Assembly (NCBI RefSeq): GCF_011100465.1
Contig: NZ_CP049740.1
Coordinates: 2,100,001-2,164,000 of the forward strand
Length of the DNA stretch: 64,000 nucleotides
Reading direction: 5' to 3'
DNA from: Jeotgalibaca arthritidis
Lineage (GTDB): Bacteria; Bacillota; Bacilli; Lactobacillales; Aerococcaceae
Part shown: positions 31,391-40,397 of the stretch, in pieces
Numbering within the stretch: position 1 is the stretch's first letter
Layout of the letters: every line of letters starts with the position of its first letter
The notes under the pieces: generated by a model
The model's database searches: none
Seen by the model: the letters and a program-made list of their open reading frames with translations, nothing else
Told to the model about the DNA's origin: nothing
Program-made: the position numbers and the translations under genes

Positions 31391-33289
31391 ATGAAAGATT
31401 TAAAAGCAATTGAATTGTCAAAAACATATGGAATTAAACAACTATTTGATCGGGTATCGTTTACCATTCGTGAAGGCGAATATGTGGGATTAATTGGTCC
31501 GAACGGGAGTGGTAAAAGTTCGCTAATGGAAATTTTAGCGGGCAAAGAAGAACCTGATTCAGGTAGTATTGAAAAACCGACTGATTTTCGTGTTGGTTAT
31601 TTGTCTCAAGAACCTGAAATGGATGATAATCATACCATTTTTGAAGCGGTATTTGAGGGTGACTCGCCGCTCGCTCGCGTTGTTCGCGACTATGAGCGTG
31701 CCGTTTCACTTCTTTCATTAGACAGTATGAATGATCGCTACCAGCAAGCCTATGCTAAGGCAGAACAAGAAATGAATACGAAAGATGCGTGGCAAGCAGA
31801 AGTTCAATTTAAAACGATTTTAAATAAATTAGGCATTACTGAATTAGATAAAAAAATCGGTGAATTATCTGGTGGTCAGCGCAAGCGTGTTGGGTTGGCA
31901 CAAGTGTTAATCCAATCGCCAGATTTATTACTTTTAGATGAACCGACTAACCACTTAGACGTGGATGCGATTATTTGGTTAGAGAAATATTTGGCTCAGT
32001 ATAAGGGGTCATTGTTACTGATTACCCATGATCGTTACTTCCTTGAGCGAGTAACGAACCATATGCTGGAATTGAAGCATGGTCAGATTGAGAGTTACAA
32101 GGGTAATTACGCGTCATACTTGGAGCAAAAAGCTGAGCGCGAAGCTATCCAACAGAAAATGGATGATAAGCAAGTAAAATTGTATAAGAGTGAACTGGCT
32201 TGGATGCGTAAAGGAGCGAAGGCTCGTACAACTAAGCAGCAAGCGCGTATTCACCGCTTCGAAGATTTATCTCAGGGTGTTAAGCAACAAGTAAAAGATG
32301 ACCAGCAAATTGAAATTGGCTTAGAAAGTTCTCGCTTAGGTAAGCGTGTCTTTAATTTAGAAGATGTGACGTTAGAAATCGGTGGAAAAACCATCTTGAA
32401 TGATTTTAGTCATATTTTCCAATCGACCGACCGCATTGGGATTGTTGGTGAAAACGGCTCAGGTAAAACGACCTTTTTACGGATGCTAGCCGGGGATTTA
32501 GAGGCAGTTTCAGGTAAACTAGTTGTTGGTGAAACGGTTCGCATTGGTTACTACCGCCAAATTATGGAACCATTCCCAGAAGATAAACGTGTGATTAACT
32601 ATTTGCAAGAAATTGCAGAGGAAGCTAAGAAAAAAGACGGCGTTGTTGTCAGCATTACCGAGTTGCTAGAAACATTTTTGTTTCCACGTGAGATGCACGG
32701 TAGCTTGATCCGCACCTTGTCAGGCGGTGAGAGAAGACGGTTGTATTTATTGAAAATTTTGATGAATCAACCGAATGTTTTGCTGTTTGATGAGCCAACT
32801 AATGATTTGGATATTGAAACATTGACCGTTTTAGAAGATTATTTAACCACTTTCCAAGGCGCTGTATTGGTTGTTTCTCATGATCGTTATTTCTTGGATA
32901 AAGTTGCGCATAAATTGTTGGTTATTGACCACCCAACTGGTCCAGCTCTTTTCTATGGTGACATGACAGACTATATAGAGAGTGGCTTAAAAGATAAAGC
33001 CAGTGAAGCAACTGAGAAAAAAACAGCTATAAAAGAGGCTATTCCAACAGCAGAAAAGAAAAACGAAAAAGTCAAACTGACCTATTCGGAGCAAATGGAA
33101 TGGAAGACGATTGAAGAAGATATTATGCTAGCAGAAGAAACTGTCGATGAGTTAAAAGAGCAGATGGCAGTCAATGCAAGTGATTATTCCAAACTAGCAG
33201 AACTGCAAGAGCAGCTTGATTTAGCTGAAGCTGCTGTATCTGACAAGTGGGAACGTTACGAGTATCTTAGTCAGTTTATAAATGAATAA
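31391..33289 (+). CDS. ABC-F family ATPase, Uup/YfmR type
   Basis: A 632-residue protein with two ABC ATPase domains and no membrane segments. Walker A is GPNGSGKSS (about 37-45) and GENGSGKTT; signatures are LSGGQRKR and LSGGERRR; Walker B regions LLLLDEPTNHLD and VLLFDEPTNDLD. The ABC-F linker between them contains KGAKARTTKQQARIHRFEDL. A C-terminal coiled coil (about 560-630) is typical of Uup-type members. The family acts on stalled ribosomes at the E site, rescuing or resetting translation. No resistance role is implied. Confidence 0.9.
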   Translation: MKDLKAIELSKTYGIKQLFDRVSFTIREGEYVGLIGPNGSGKSSLMEILAGKEEPDSGSIEKPTDFRVGYLSQEPEMDDNHTIFEAVFEGDSPLARVVRDYERAVSLLSLDSMNDRYQQAYAKAEQEMNTKDAWQAEVQFKTILNKLGITELDKKIGELSGGQRKRVGLAQVLIQSPDLLLLDEPTNHLDVDAIIWLEKYLAQYKGSLLLITHDRYFLERVTNHMLELKHGQIESYKGNYASYLEQKAEREAIQQKMDDKQVKLYKSELAWMRKGAKARTTKQQARIHRFEDLSQGVKQQVKDDQQIEIGLESSRLGKRVFNLEDVTLEIGGKTILNDFSHIFQSTDRIGIVGENGSGKTTFLRMLAGDLEAVSGKLVVGETVRIGYYRQIMEPFPEDKRVINYLQEIAEEAKKKDGVVVSITELLETFLFPREMHGSLIRTLSGGERRRLYLLKILMNQPNVLLFDEPTNDLDIETLTVLEDYLTTFQGAVLVVSHDRYFLDKVAHKLLVIDHPTGPALFYGDMTDYIESGLKDKASEATEKKTAIKEAIPTAEKKNEKVKLTYSEQMEWKTIEEDIMLAEETVDELKEQMAVNASDYSKLAELQEQLDLAEAAVSDKWERYEYLSQFINE

Positions 33290-33309
33290 AAGGTTGAGGT
33301 GAAAAAAGG

Positions 33310-34257
33310 ATGACCAAGCAATACTTAGAACTTGCTCAAAAAATTCTAGACGAAGGTGTTGTAAAAACAGATCGTACTGGAACAGGAACGAAGAGTATTT
33401 TCGGCTATCAAATGCGTTTCGACCTTCAAAAAGGATTTCCTTTATTAACAACTAAAAAAACAGCATTTGGATTAATTAAAAGCGAATTACTGTGGTTTTT
33501 AAAAGGTGATACAAATATTCGTTATTTGTTAGAAAATAATAACCATATTTGGGATGAGTGGGCTTTTGAACGTTATATTAAGTCAGCTGATTATACAGGA
33601 CCAGATATGACCGATTTTGGTCGTCGCTCCTTGGAAGATGAGGCGTTTAATGAGCTTTACCAAATAGAGCTAACCCAATTTCAAAATCGTATTCTAGAAG
33701 ATGATGACTTCGCCAGTAAACACGGCGAACTCGGACAAATCTATGGCTCACAGTGGCGTCATTGGAAAACGAGTCAAGGTGAAACTATTGACCAAATTAA
33801 AGATGTCATTGAAATGATTAAACATAATCCTGATTCGAGACGGCTAATGGTATCCGCATGGAATCCAGAAGATATTCCAAATATGGCATTACCGCCGTGT
33901 CATTCTTTATTCCAGTTTTATGTAGCAGATGGCAAACTTAGTTGCCAACTCTACCAAAGAAGTGCAGATGTCTTTCTCGGCGTACCTTTTAATATTGCGA
34001 GTTATGCTTTACTAACGCATTTGATTGCTAATGAAACAGGCTTAGAAGTCGGCGACTTTGTCCATACCTTTGGAGATGCTCACTTATATTTAAATCATAT
34101 GGACCAAATTAATGAGCAATTGTCTCGTGATCCGCATGACTTGCCAGAATTAGTTATCAAACATCCAGAGAAATCAATTTTTGATATGGAAAAAGATGAT
34201 ATTATCGTCAAAGGTTACAAGAGCCACCCCCGTATTAAAGCACCGATTGCTGTTTAG
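33310..34257 (+). CDS. thyA: Thymidylate synthase ThyA
   Basis: Methylates dUMP to dTMP with methylene-THF, yielding dihydrofolate. The 315 residues have [18 protein letters not shown], the catalytic Cys197 in [33 protein letters not shown] split over the dUMP site, and GDAHLYLNH. It includes the approximately 50-residue insert near residues 90-130 found in longer ThyA forms. dfrA follows in 13 bp and recycles its dihydrofolate. Confidence 0.97.
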   Translation: MTKQYLELAQKILDEGVVKTDRTGTGTKSIFGYQMRFDLQKGFPLLTTKKTAFGLIKSELLWFLKGDTNIRYLLENNNHIWDEWAFERYIKSADYTGPDMTDFGRRSLEDEAFNELYQIELTQFQNRILEDDDFASKHGELGQIYGSQWRHWKTSQGETIDQIKDVIEMIKHNPDSRRLMVSAWNPEDIPNMALPPCHSLFQFYVADGKLSCQLYQRSADVFLGVPFNIASYALLTHLIANETGLEVGDFVHTFGDAHLYLNHMDQINEQLSRDPHDLPELVIKHPEKSIFDMEKDDIIVKGYKSHPRIKAPIAV

Positions 34258-34270
34258 GAGGAATCACTGA

Positions 34271-34747
34271 ATGATTATTTTTGTATGGGCTGAAGATGAA
34301 AAGGGCGCTATTGGGAAAGATGGCGGATTACCTTGGAAATTACCAAATGATATGAAGTTTTTCAAAGAAACCACAACGGGCCATACGGTTCTTATGGGGA
34401 GAAAAACTTTTGAGAGTATGGGAAACCGACCATTACCTAATCGTCAAAACTTAATTATGACAAGACAATTGGATTATCAAGCGGATGGTGTGACAGTTGT
34501 TCATCATCTTGATGATATTATTGGTAATAGTGAAGATATTTATGTGATTGGTGGGAGCGAGATTTTCAAGCAGTTTATGCCAGTTGTAGATGTCTTATGG
34601 CAAACTAAGATTGCTGGTGATTTTGACGGCGATACCTTTTTCCCACAAGTAAACTGGGAAGATTGGCAGTTAGTTGAAAAAATACCAGGCATTCGCGATG
34701 AAAAAAATAAGCACGACCATGAATTCTTAAAATATATACGCAAATAA
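34271..34747 (+). CDS. dfrA: Dihydrofolate reductase
   Basis: Reduces dihydrofolate to THF with NADPH. The 158 residues begin MIIFVWAEDEKGAIGKDGGLPW, with the active-site acidic residue in LPNDMKFFKETT, MGRKTFESMG and VIGGSEIFKQF. The N-terminus reads VWAEDEKGAIG where many DHFRs have a more hydrophobic strand. Co-transcribed with thyA. No terminator is evident directly after it. Confidence 0.95.
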   Translation: MIIFVWAEDEKGAIGKDGGLPWKLPNDMKFFKETTTGHTVLMGRKTFESMGNRPLPNRQNLIMTRQLDYQADGVTVVHHLDDIIGNSEDIYVIGGSEIFKQFMPVVDVLWQTKIAGDFDGDTFFPQVNWEDWQLVEKIPGIRDEKNKHDHEFLKYIRK

Positions 34748-35070
34748 AAGGTAGCGATCTTCCTTTCTGAGTATTTCAACTCACGTAGTTGTTTGATTTT
34801 CATATACATATGCCATTTATCCACCTTTTCCACCTACTAATCATAAAAATAAGAAATACTGTCTTATCATACAATAAAGTAGATTCAATTTTAGAAAAGT
34901 GGCCCATTATTGTCTGGCGAAAATGGTCTACTTTAGTTTAGCAGTTACAAGAAACATCTCAGAATCTATAGTAGTGTATTTTTAAGTGAAAATATTTAAC
35001 AAATTCCAACTTATGTACCTAATTAAGATAAACTAAATATATTAAAAATAGTTTACTGGGAGGAATAACA
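34748..35070 (+). other. AT-rich 323-bp gap with one inverted repeat
   Basis: No gene with a ribosome-binding site is seen. A perfect 9-bp inverted repeat (34875-34883 with 34927-34935; arms TAAAGTAGA/TCTACTTTA) encloses 43 bp and may be a stem or the trace of a mobile element. The last 60 bp are very AT-rich and precede GGGAGG of the next gene. Confidence 0.4.
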
Positions 35071-35358
35071 ATGTTTTTTATTTATGGTTACGCAATCTTC
35101 AATATAATTTTAGGGATACTATCATTAAAGAGAATTCCAAATAAAAATGTTGTTTTTATTGAACTATCAGGTTTATTGATATTTATCTCTGCATTTTTTG
35201 AAAGCACATTAATTTTGTTAATTGGATTAGTAATTAATCAACTAGTAATGATCTCAAATGGATACCATATGAATGGAAAAATAAATATTAAACATCATAT
35301 CATTAGACTGGTTATAAATATAATTTTGGTTACTTATTTTCTGTATTATAGTAGTTGA
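35071..35358 (+). CDS. Small membrane protein of unknown function
   Basis: A 95-residue protein, mostly hydrophobic, with three likely membrane segments (about 2-19, 28-62 possibly as a helical hairpin, and 76-93) joined by short charged loops (KRIPNKN; NGYHMNGKINIKHH). GGGAGG at 35058-35063 supports the ATG. Base composition is more AT-rich than the core genes, and it sits next to an IS66 relic, so recent acquisition is plausible. I recognise no family. Confidence 0.6.
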   Translation: MFFIYGYAIFNIILGILSLKRIPNKNVVFIELSGLLIFISAFFESTLILLIGLVINQLVMISNGYHMNGKINIKHHIIRLVINIILVTYFLYYSS

Positions 35359-35438
35359 GCTCGTATTCTAATTCATTAACATATACGGGTAATTCTAGAC
35401 TAAGAAGAACATCTCTACATTTTATTTGCGTAAGTGTA

Positions 35439-35558
35439 TCATGTTCTATCATATTCTTCAGTAATCGTTGCAGCTAATCCATCAATTTGGCGACGCATAT
35501 CTGTTTTTCCGCAGACAATGAAGATATTTTCTACTTGAGTAAAATCAATGAGCTTCAT
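35439..35558 (-). pseudogene. tnpB: Truncated IS66 TnpB
   Basis: Translation of the minus strand from 35558 gives a 39-residue N-terminus of IS66 TnpB: MKLIDFTQVENIF followed by the hallmark CGKTDMRRQIDGLA. It then hits a stop at 35439-35441. Intact TnpB is about 115 residues. This accessory protein is needed for IS66 transposition, so the copy is inactive. Confidence 0.82.
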
Positions 35559-35745
35559 TAATTGACATCTCCGTGAGGAGAATTTTCAATGTCGATTGTT
35601 TAATCCCCTCATATATAAGTAGCTCGGTCTGACTGCTTTTTAAATGTGCTACTAACTTCTGTGGCAAGGACTTTTCAACGGTTCGACGATTATTTTGATC
35701 ATTCTGCAAGATTACAGGTACGATAGACTGTTTATTTTTTTCCAA
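35545..35745 (-). pseudogene. tnpA: IS66 TnpA remnant (C-terminal part)
   Basis: A 66-codon frame whose end (SSQTELLIYEGIKQSTLKIL) resembles the C-terminus of IS66 Orf1 proteins. Its stop overlaps the tnpB start, the usual IS66 order. A TTG with AGGAGG upstream could still initiate, but the helix-turn-helix N-terminal part is missing. Identification rests on the overlap with the tnpB remnant more than on the sequence itself. Confidence 0.6.
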
Positions 35746-35835
35746 ATTAAAAACCTCCTGATTACTTAATATATCTTAAGTTTAACCGGAGAACGTCAGG
35801 AATCACAGGTACCTAGCTATTTATCGCTTACAAAT

Positions 35836-35870
35836 AAAAAACGGTTTGGGATTTTTCCCAAACCGTTTTT
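35836..35870 (-). terminator. Intrinsic terminator of hlyIII
   Basis: A perfect 15-bp stem (35837-35851 with 35856-35870) with a TTTT loop. On the minus strand it follows the hlyIII stop by three bases and ends in a T run. Confidence 0.9.
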
Positions 35871-35873
35871 CTT

Positions 35874-36521
35874 TTATACATAAAGTAAAATACAGAAGTA
35901 ATGGAAGGCAGCGCCCGCTAATACAAACAAATGCCAAATGACATGCATGATACCATATTTTTTATTAGCATAGAAAATGGTTCCTAAGCTATAGCTTAAA
36001 CCACCTAATATTAATAAAATCAAGCCGTTGGTACCTAAATGTTGGTAAATAGGACCGATAAGGAAAATAGCTAACCATCCCATGACTAAATACAAAATGG
36101 TTGAAATCCCATTAAATTTCCCAACAAAGAAGATTTTTAAGATGACACCGACAATTGCAATTGACCAAATCGTTGCAAATAAAAATGTTGAAGCCGTTCC
36201 TTTTAAAGCGATTAAAGCAAAGGGTGTATAGCTCCCAGCAATCAGCAAATAGATAGCTGCATGGTCAATATAACGGAATACCTTGTAGTAACTTGTGAAA
36301 CTAAAGCTATGGTATAAGGTAGATGAAAGAAAAAGTAAAATCATTGAAATACCATAAATCAGATAAGCTGAAAAATGAACCGTATTTTGTGCGTCGAGTC
36401 CTTTCATAATTAAGAAGACAAGTGCTGCGATACTTAGAAGCGTTCCAATCCCATGTGTCACGGCATTTAGAACTTCCATTAGTATCTCTTTTGATTTTTT
36501 CATTTGAATGTCTGTTGTCAT
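35874..36521 (-). CDS. Hemolysin III family integral membrane protein (YqfA/PAQR-like)
   Basis: A 215-residue protein with seven predicted membrane helices. PAQR/hemolysin III residues are present: EVLNAVTHGIGTLLS at the first helix, SSTLYHSF, DHAAIYLLIAGSYTPF, and HVIWHLFVLAGAAFHY near the end, where the His residues form a putative metal site. The family name comes from a Bacillus cereus protein; most members are probably membrane hydrolases or homeostasis proteins rather than toxins. Transcribed opposite to its neighbours. AGGGAGG precedes the ATG. Confidence 0.92.
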   Translation of the reverse strand: MTTDIQMKKSKEILMEVLNAVTHGIGTLLSIAALVFLIMKGLDAQNTVHFSAYLIYGISMILLFLSSTLYHSFSFTSYYKVFRYIDHAAIYLLIAGSYTPFALIALKGTASTFLFATIWSIAIVGVILKIFFVGKFNGISTILYLVMGWLAIFLIGPIYQHLGTNGLILLILGGLSYSLGTIFYANKKYGIMHVIWHLFVLAGAAFHYFCILLYV

Positions 36522-36566
36522 AGTAACCCTCCCTTAAGTCGAACAATTACAAGTTAATCTAATGAC

Positions 36567-36575
36567 AGTATAGCA
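36567..36575 (-). promoter_or_regulatory. Extended -10 promoter of hlyIII
   Basis: On the minus strand TGCTATACT, about 45 bp before the hlyIII start. The -35 is weak. Confidence 0.5.
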
Positions 36576-36642
36576 TAAAAAGTGGTAAAATTATGAAATA
36601 TAAGGCTTCGTGACTATTAAAAATATGTAAAGGAGGATTCAA

Positions 36643-37263
36643 GTGGAAAAAGGTCAAAAAGATAGACAAAATGGATGGAAATGGGCATTTTTGATTTTAG
36701 TAACACTAAATCTACTGCTGATCATCAGTTTATCAGTCAGTTTGTTTTCCAATTCTAAAACAACAACCGATCAATCAGTTGAACAAACGGGTCCAGTATC
36801 GCCGACTTCTGACCAATTGCAGGCAACGGTCATTTTGGGTAATACAGATATAGAAACATTGCTATCACAGGCATTAATCGCTAGTCAAAATGAGAGTATC
36901 TCATCGGTAAGTGTCGCTGAAATGATTAGCATGACCGGTCAATTAAGTGTGCTGGGTTTTCCAGTCGACTATGTTGTTGAAGCAGAGCCCTTTCCAATGG
37001 AAGATGGTAATCTACAATTGAAGGTGAACAGTATACAGCTAGGTAACTTATCTTTACCGATCAAGCAAACGATGGCAATTATGGCCAATCAATTTCAATC
37101 AGATTTACCATTAGATGTGAATCCTGATGACCAATATTTGATTGTTCGATTAGATCAACTCGTTTCGGAGCAAGTTGATCAAATAAAAGTTCTTCAAATC
37201 GACAAAGATAATAAAGAATATACAATTCAACTCACTATCTCTAAGCAAAATTTGCTACAATAG
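36643..37263 (+). CDS. ypmS: YpmS family protein (DUF2140), membrane-anchored
   Basis: A 206-residue protein with one N-terminal membrane segment (about 14-34, WAFLILVTLNLLLIISLSVS) and an extracellular domain. YpmS-like motifs include FPVDYVVEAEPFPMEDGNLQL and VNSIQLGNLSLPIKQTM. Function unknown. The start is GTG at 36643 with AAAGGAGG. It leads a group with yozE, deoD and the envelope protease genes. Confidence 0.85.
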   Translation: MEKGQKDRQNGWKWAFLILVTLNLLLIISLSVSLFSNSKTTTDQSVEQTGPVSPTSDQLQATVILGNTDIETLLSQALIASQNESISSVSVAEMISMTGQLSVLGFPVDYVVEAEPFPMEDGNLQLKVNSIQLGNLSLPIKQTMAIMANQFQSDLPLDVNPDDQYLIVRLDQLVSEQVDQIKVLQIDKDNKEYTIQLTISKQNLLQ

Positions 37264-37311
37264 GGAAAAGGTCTTTGCAATGAAGAGACAAGGATAAAAG
37301 AGGTGGATAAT

Positions 37312-37569
37312 TTGGATCAACAATTTTTTCAATTTGCAATGACTTATAGAGATCCCTATAAAAAGGATGCTTTAACAGCTTTTGCTAACCTGTTAGAAGC
37401 AGATAGCGGATTTCCACGATCACATTCCAATTATGCTGACTTAGCCGATTATTTGGAATTGAGCGGTGAATACACAGAATTTATGGATACATTTGATGAA
37501 ATGTACCAAGAGTATATCGAAAGAAAAGAGCAAGCCAATAAAACAACAATGAAAAGTGAGGAATTTTAA
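37312..37569 (+). CDS. yozE: YozE family protein (UPF0346)
   Basis: An 85-residue acidic protein with the YozE core: [28 protein letters not shown] and [11 protein letters not shown]. Small helical SAM-like fold, function unknown. The frame opens at a GTG at 37303, but AAAGAGGTGG overlaps that codon. The TTG at 37312 is correctly spaced and gives the usual family N-terminus. ypmS-yozE adjacency is common in Firmicutes. Confidence 0.87.
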   Translation: MDQQFFQFAMTYRDPYKKDALTAFANLLEADSGFPRSHSNYADLADYLELSGEYTEFMDTFDEMYQEYIERKEQANKTTMKSEEF

Positions 37570-37571
37570 TC

Positions 37572-38276
37572 ATGAGTGTACATATTTCAGCTAAAGTAGG
37601 AGAAATTGCAGAAACAGTTTTATTACCAGGAGATCCATTACGTGCAAAATACATTGCAGAAACATATTTAGAAGATGTTGTTCAATACAACTCTGTCCGT
37701 AATATGTTTGGTTACACAGGAACATACAAAGGGAAACGCGTGTCTGTTCAAGGAACTGGTATGGGATTACCGTCTATTATGATTTATGCCAACGAATTAA
37801 TTACAGAATATGGTGTGAAAAACTTAATTCGTGTAGGTTCTGCTGGTTCTATTCAAGAAGATGTTCATGTTCGTGATATCGTCTTAGCTCAAGGTGCAAC
37901 AACAGATTCTAGCGTTATTCAAAATATTTTCCATAATCAAGTAAGCTTTGCGCCAATTGCAAACTTTAACTTGCTTCACGATGCGTACCAAGTTGCTAAA
38001 GAAAAAAATCTTAACGTTCATGTTGGAAATGTTCTATCATCTGACCGTTTCTACAACGCAGAATTAGATAAAAAGAAATTAGCTGACTACGGTGTTTTAG
38101 CAGTTGAAATGGAAGCAGCAGGCTTATACATGTTAGGTGCACAACACCACGTTAACACATTAGCGATCTTAACAATTAGTGATCACATTTTAACAGGTGA
38201 AGAAACAACATCAGAAGAAAGAGAAACAACATTCAACGATATGATGTTAGTTGCGCTTGAAAGTGTCTTAAAATAA
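37572..38276 (+). CDS. deoD: Purine nucleoside phosphorylase DeoD
   Basis: Phosphorolysis of purine (deoxy)nucleosides for base salvage. The 234 residues are the hexameric bacterial type: [46 protein letters not shown] and the catalytic Asp in [11 protein letters not shown]. Two bp after yozE's stop with GAGG upstream. It complements the de novo pathway encoded at 18-29 kb. Confidence 0.96.
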   Translation: MSVHISAKVGEIAETVLLPGDPLRAKYIAETYLEDVVQYNSVRNMFGYTGTYKGKRVSVQGTGMGLPSIMIYANELITEYGVKNLIRVGSAGSIQEDVHVRDIVLAQGATTDSSVIQNIFHNQVSFAPIANFNLLHDAYQVAKEKNLNVHVGNVLSSDRFYNAELDKKKLADYGVLAVEMEAAGLYMLGAQHHVNTLAILTISDHILTGEETTSEERETTFNDMMLVALESVLK

Positions 38277-38312
38277 GCGATTCGAAGACCAGCTGGAGGT
38301 GACCCTTGTTAG

Positions 38313-39815
38313 ATGAATGAAGAAAAGGAAAAAAGAAAAGTACAACCAAGAAATAAAAAGAAACGAATAGGGGTAAAACTCCCTGTTTATTTTATATCAC
38401 TGATTCTTGTTGCTGTTATAGCAGTTGTAACAACTTGGTTTTTTGTTGGAGATAAAGAGACCGATAGTCATCCTTTAAGCGGACTGACTGGCAGTCAAAA
38501 CTCAAGCATTAATGCGATACCAGGTTCTGATAATCTACAAGCTGTTTATGAACTGATTTCTCAATACCATATTAATGAAGTCGACAGCGAAACGCTCTTA
38601 AATGGTGCCCTAAAGGGAATGGTTGATGCAGTCGGTGATCCTTACAGTCAATTTCTAGATGTAGATGAAAGTGATACTCTGGATGAGAGTATCTCTGCAT
38701 CCTTCGAAGGGATTGGAGCTGAAATTACTAGCTTAAATGATCAAATTGTTATTGTTTCACCGATTAAAGGAGCACCTGCTGAGGCAGCAGGCTTGTTACC
38801 CAATGATATTGTTTTAAGTGCAGATGGCACCTCCCTAGCAGGGATGACAACCACTGAAGCGGTCAACCTGATTCGTGGTGAAAAGGGAACAGCTGTCACA
38901 TTAGAAATTCAAAGGGGAAGCCAAACCTTTACAGTCGATATTGTCCGTGACACTATTCCAATTGAAACAGTCGCCTATGAACAACTTGAAGATGATCCAA
39001 CTATTGGCATCGTCAGTGTCTTTAGCTTTTCTCGTCCAACCTATGATGAAATGGTTTCAGCTGTTACTGAGTTGAGAAATCAAGGGGTTGAAAAATTTAT
39101 TTTTGATTTCAGACAAAATCCAGGTGGCTTGTTAGATCAAGCTATTAAAATTGGAAATATGTTCGTTGAAGACGGAGCCGTTCTCGTTCAAACGGAAGAA
39201 CGTGGCATTGAACCACAAAAAGTGTTAGCAAGCGATAAAGAGTACGGTGATTTCCAAATTACAGAGCCATCCGTCATGCTGATTGATGAAGGCAGCGCTA
39301 GTGCGTCTGAAATTTTAGCCGGTGTTTTACAAGAAGCAGCGGGTATTCCATTAGTGGGTGTCACGTCATTTGGTAAAGGGACCGTTCAATCCATTTACCC
39401 ATTAAGTCAAGACAATGAATTAAAATTAACCGTTGCGAAATGGTTAACCCCAAATGGCAATTGGATTCATGATGAAGGGATTCAACCTGACTTTGAAGTA
39501 GAATTACCCGATTTTGCCTTTTTAACCTTGATTGACTTTACGCAAACATATGAAATTGGTGAAGTATCAAGTGCTGTTTTAAATCTTGAAAAAATGTTAG
39601 CGGCTGTTGGCTTTGAAGTTACTGCTGATGGTTACTTTGATGAAGAAACATTCGTTGCGATTAAGGATTTCCAAATGAGTGTTGACTTAGAAGTAACGGG
39701 TGAATTAACAGAAGAAACAGGCGGAAAATTGATTGAAAAATTAAGAGAAGTCATTGCTGAAAATGATACGCAAGTTAAAAAAGCGATTGACGTGTTAAGG
39801 GATATGAGTGAATAG
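38313..39815 (+). CDS. S41 family carboxy-terminal processing protease (CtpA/CtpB type)
   Basis: A 500-residue cell-surface protease. A basic N-terminus and one membrane anchor (about 25-46) precede a PDZ domain (about 125-205, GIGAEITSLNDQIVIVSP). The S41 catalytic domain has the Ser in EGSASASEILAG and the Lys in SFGKGTVQSIYPL, and a C-terminal peptidoglycan-binding domain (about 425-480) begins LNLEKMLAAVGFEVTADGYF. GGAGGTGA precedes the ATG. It abuts two signal peptidase genes, an envelope-processing cluster. Confidence 0.93.
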   Translation: MNEEKEKRKVQPRNKKKRIGVKLPVYFISLILVAVIAVVTTWFFVGDKETDSHPLSGLTGSQNSSINAIPGSDNLQAVYELISQYHINEVDSETLLNGALKGMVDAVGDPYSQFLDVDESDTLDESISASFEGIGAEITSLNDQIVIVSPIKGAPAEAAGLLPNDIVLSADGTSLAGMTTTEAVNLIRGEKGTAVTLEIQRGSQTFTVDIVRDTIPIETVAYEQLEDDPTIGIVSVFSFSRPTYDEMVSAVTELRNQGVEKFIFDFRQNPGGLLDQAIKIGNMFVEDGAVLVQTEERGIEPQKVLASDKEYGDFQITEPSVMLIDEGSASASEILAGVLQEAAGIPLVGVTSFGKGTVQSIYPLSQDNELKLTVAKWLTPNGNWIHDEGIQPDFEVELPDFAFLTLIDFTQTYEIGEVSSAVLNLEKMLAAVGFEVTADGYFDEETFVAIKDFQMSVDLEVTGELTEETGGKLIEKLREVIAENDTQVKKAIDVLRDMSE

Positions 39816-40358
39816 ATGGAAATAGAGCGTTCAAAAACAAAAAAAATAACTGACTTCTTGCGATTGTTATTACTTTCGTTAGCTGTTGCCGTTTTTATAC
39901 GCTATTTTGTTTTCATTCCGGTTAAGGTGGAAGGCAGTTCTATGTCACCTACTTTGGAACATAATACGCATATTGTTTATGAGCCCTTTACGACATTGGA
40001 GCGATTCGATATTATTTTGTTCCATGATAGTCAAGGCGAAGCCTTTATTAAGCGTATTGTTGGCTTACCTGGTGAACGTCTTCGTTATGAAGACGATCAA
40101 CTCTATATTAATGATGAGCCAATTGATGAGCCATTTCTCGACCTAGAAAATGAAGAGAATCAAGTCGATACTGCGGACTTTACACTGGAATCGTTAACAG
40201 GTTTAGAGGTTATCCCTGAAGGGAATTACTATGTTTTGGGTGACAATCGATCACGTAGCAAAGACAGCCGAATGTTTGGTTTTGTTCCGAAAGTGTCGAT
40301 TGAAGGGAAAGCAAGATTGGTTATTTATCCTTTTGATAAAATAGCCATTCTTCCGTAG
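39816..40358 (+). CDS. lepB: Signal peptidase I (first of two tandem copies)
   Basis: Cleaves signal peptides of exported proteins. The 180 residues have one N-terminal membrane segment (about 14-34), the nucleophile S42 in EGSSMSPTL, the general base K79 in FIKRIVGLPGE, and GDNRSRSKDSRMFGFV near the end. Starts directly after the upstream protease stop. It shares a 26-bp identical stretch (40242-40267) with the next gene but is otherwise clearly diverged from it. Confidence 0.94.
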   Translation: MEIERSKTKKITDFLRLLLLSLAVAVFIRYFVFIPVKVEGSSMSPTLEHNTHIVYEPFTTLERFDIILFHDSQGEAFIKRIVGLPGERLRYEDDQLYINDEPIDEPFLDLENEENQVDTADFTLESLTGLEVIPEGNYYVLGDNRSRSKDSRMFGFVPKVSIEGKARLVIYPFDKIAILP

Positions 40359-40397
40359 TATTCTTTTTAAACCGTCGAACGAAAAGGAGCCATGATG

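Larger units (their letters stand above)
35439..35760 (-). mobile_element. Decayed IS66-family insertion sequence remnant
   Basis: On the minus strand, the 3' end of a tnpA-like gene overlaps the start of tnpB in the usual IS66 ATGA style, but tnpB stops after 39 codons and no tnpC transposase is recognisable. Terminal inverted repeats were not found. Only the accessory-gene junction survives. Downstream (35359-35438) is unassigned AT-rich sequence. Confidence 0.75.

Noticed and set aside
31391-33289. ABC-F protein as an antibiotic resistance determinant
   Set aside because: The C-terminal coiled coil and short linker are those of housekeeping Uup/YfmR members, and there is no resistance context.
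35874-36521. Hemolysin III as a virulence toxin
   Set aside because: The family is widespread in harmless bacteria and is better described as a PAQR-like membrane protein. Nothing here supports a toxin role.
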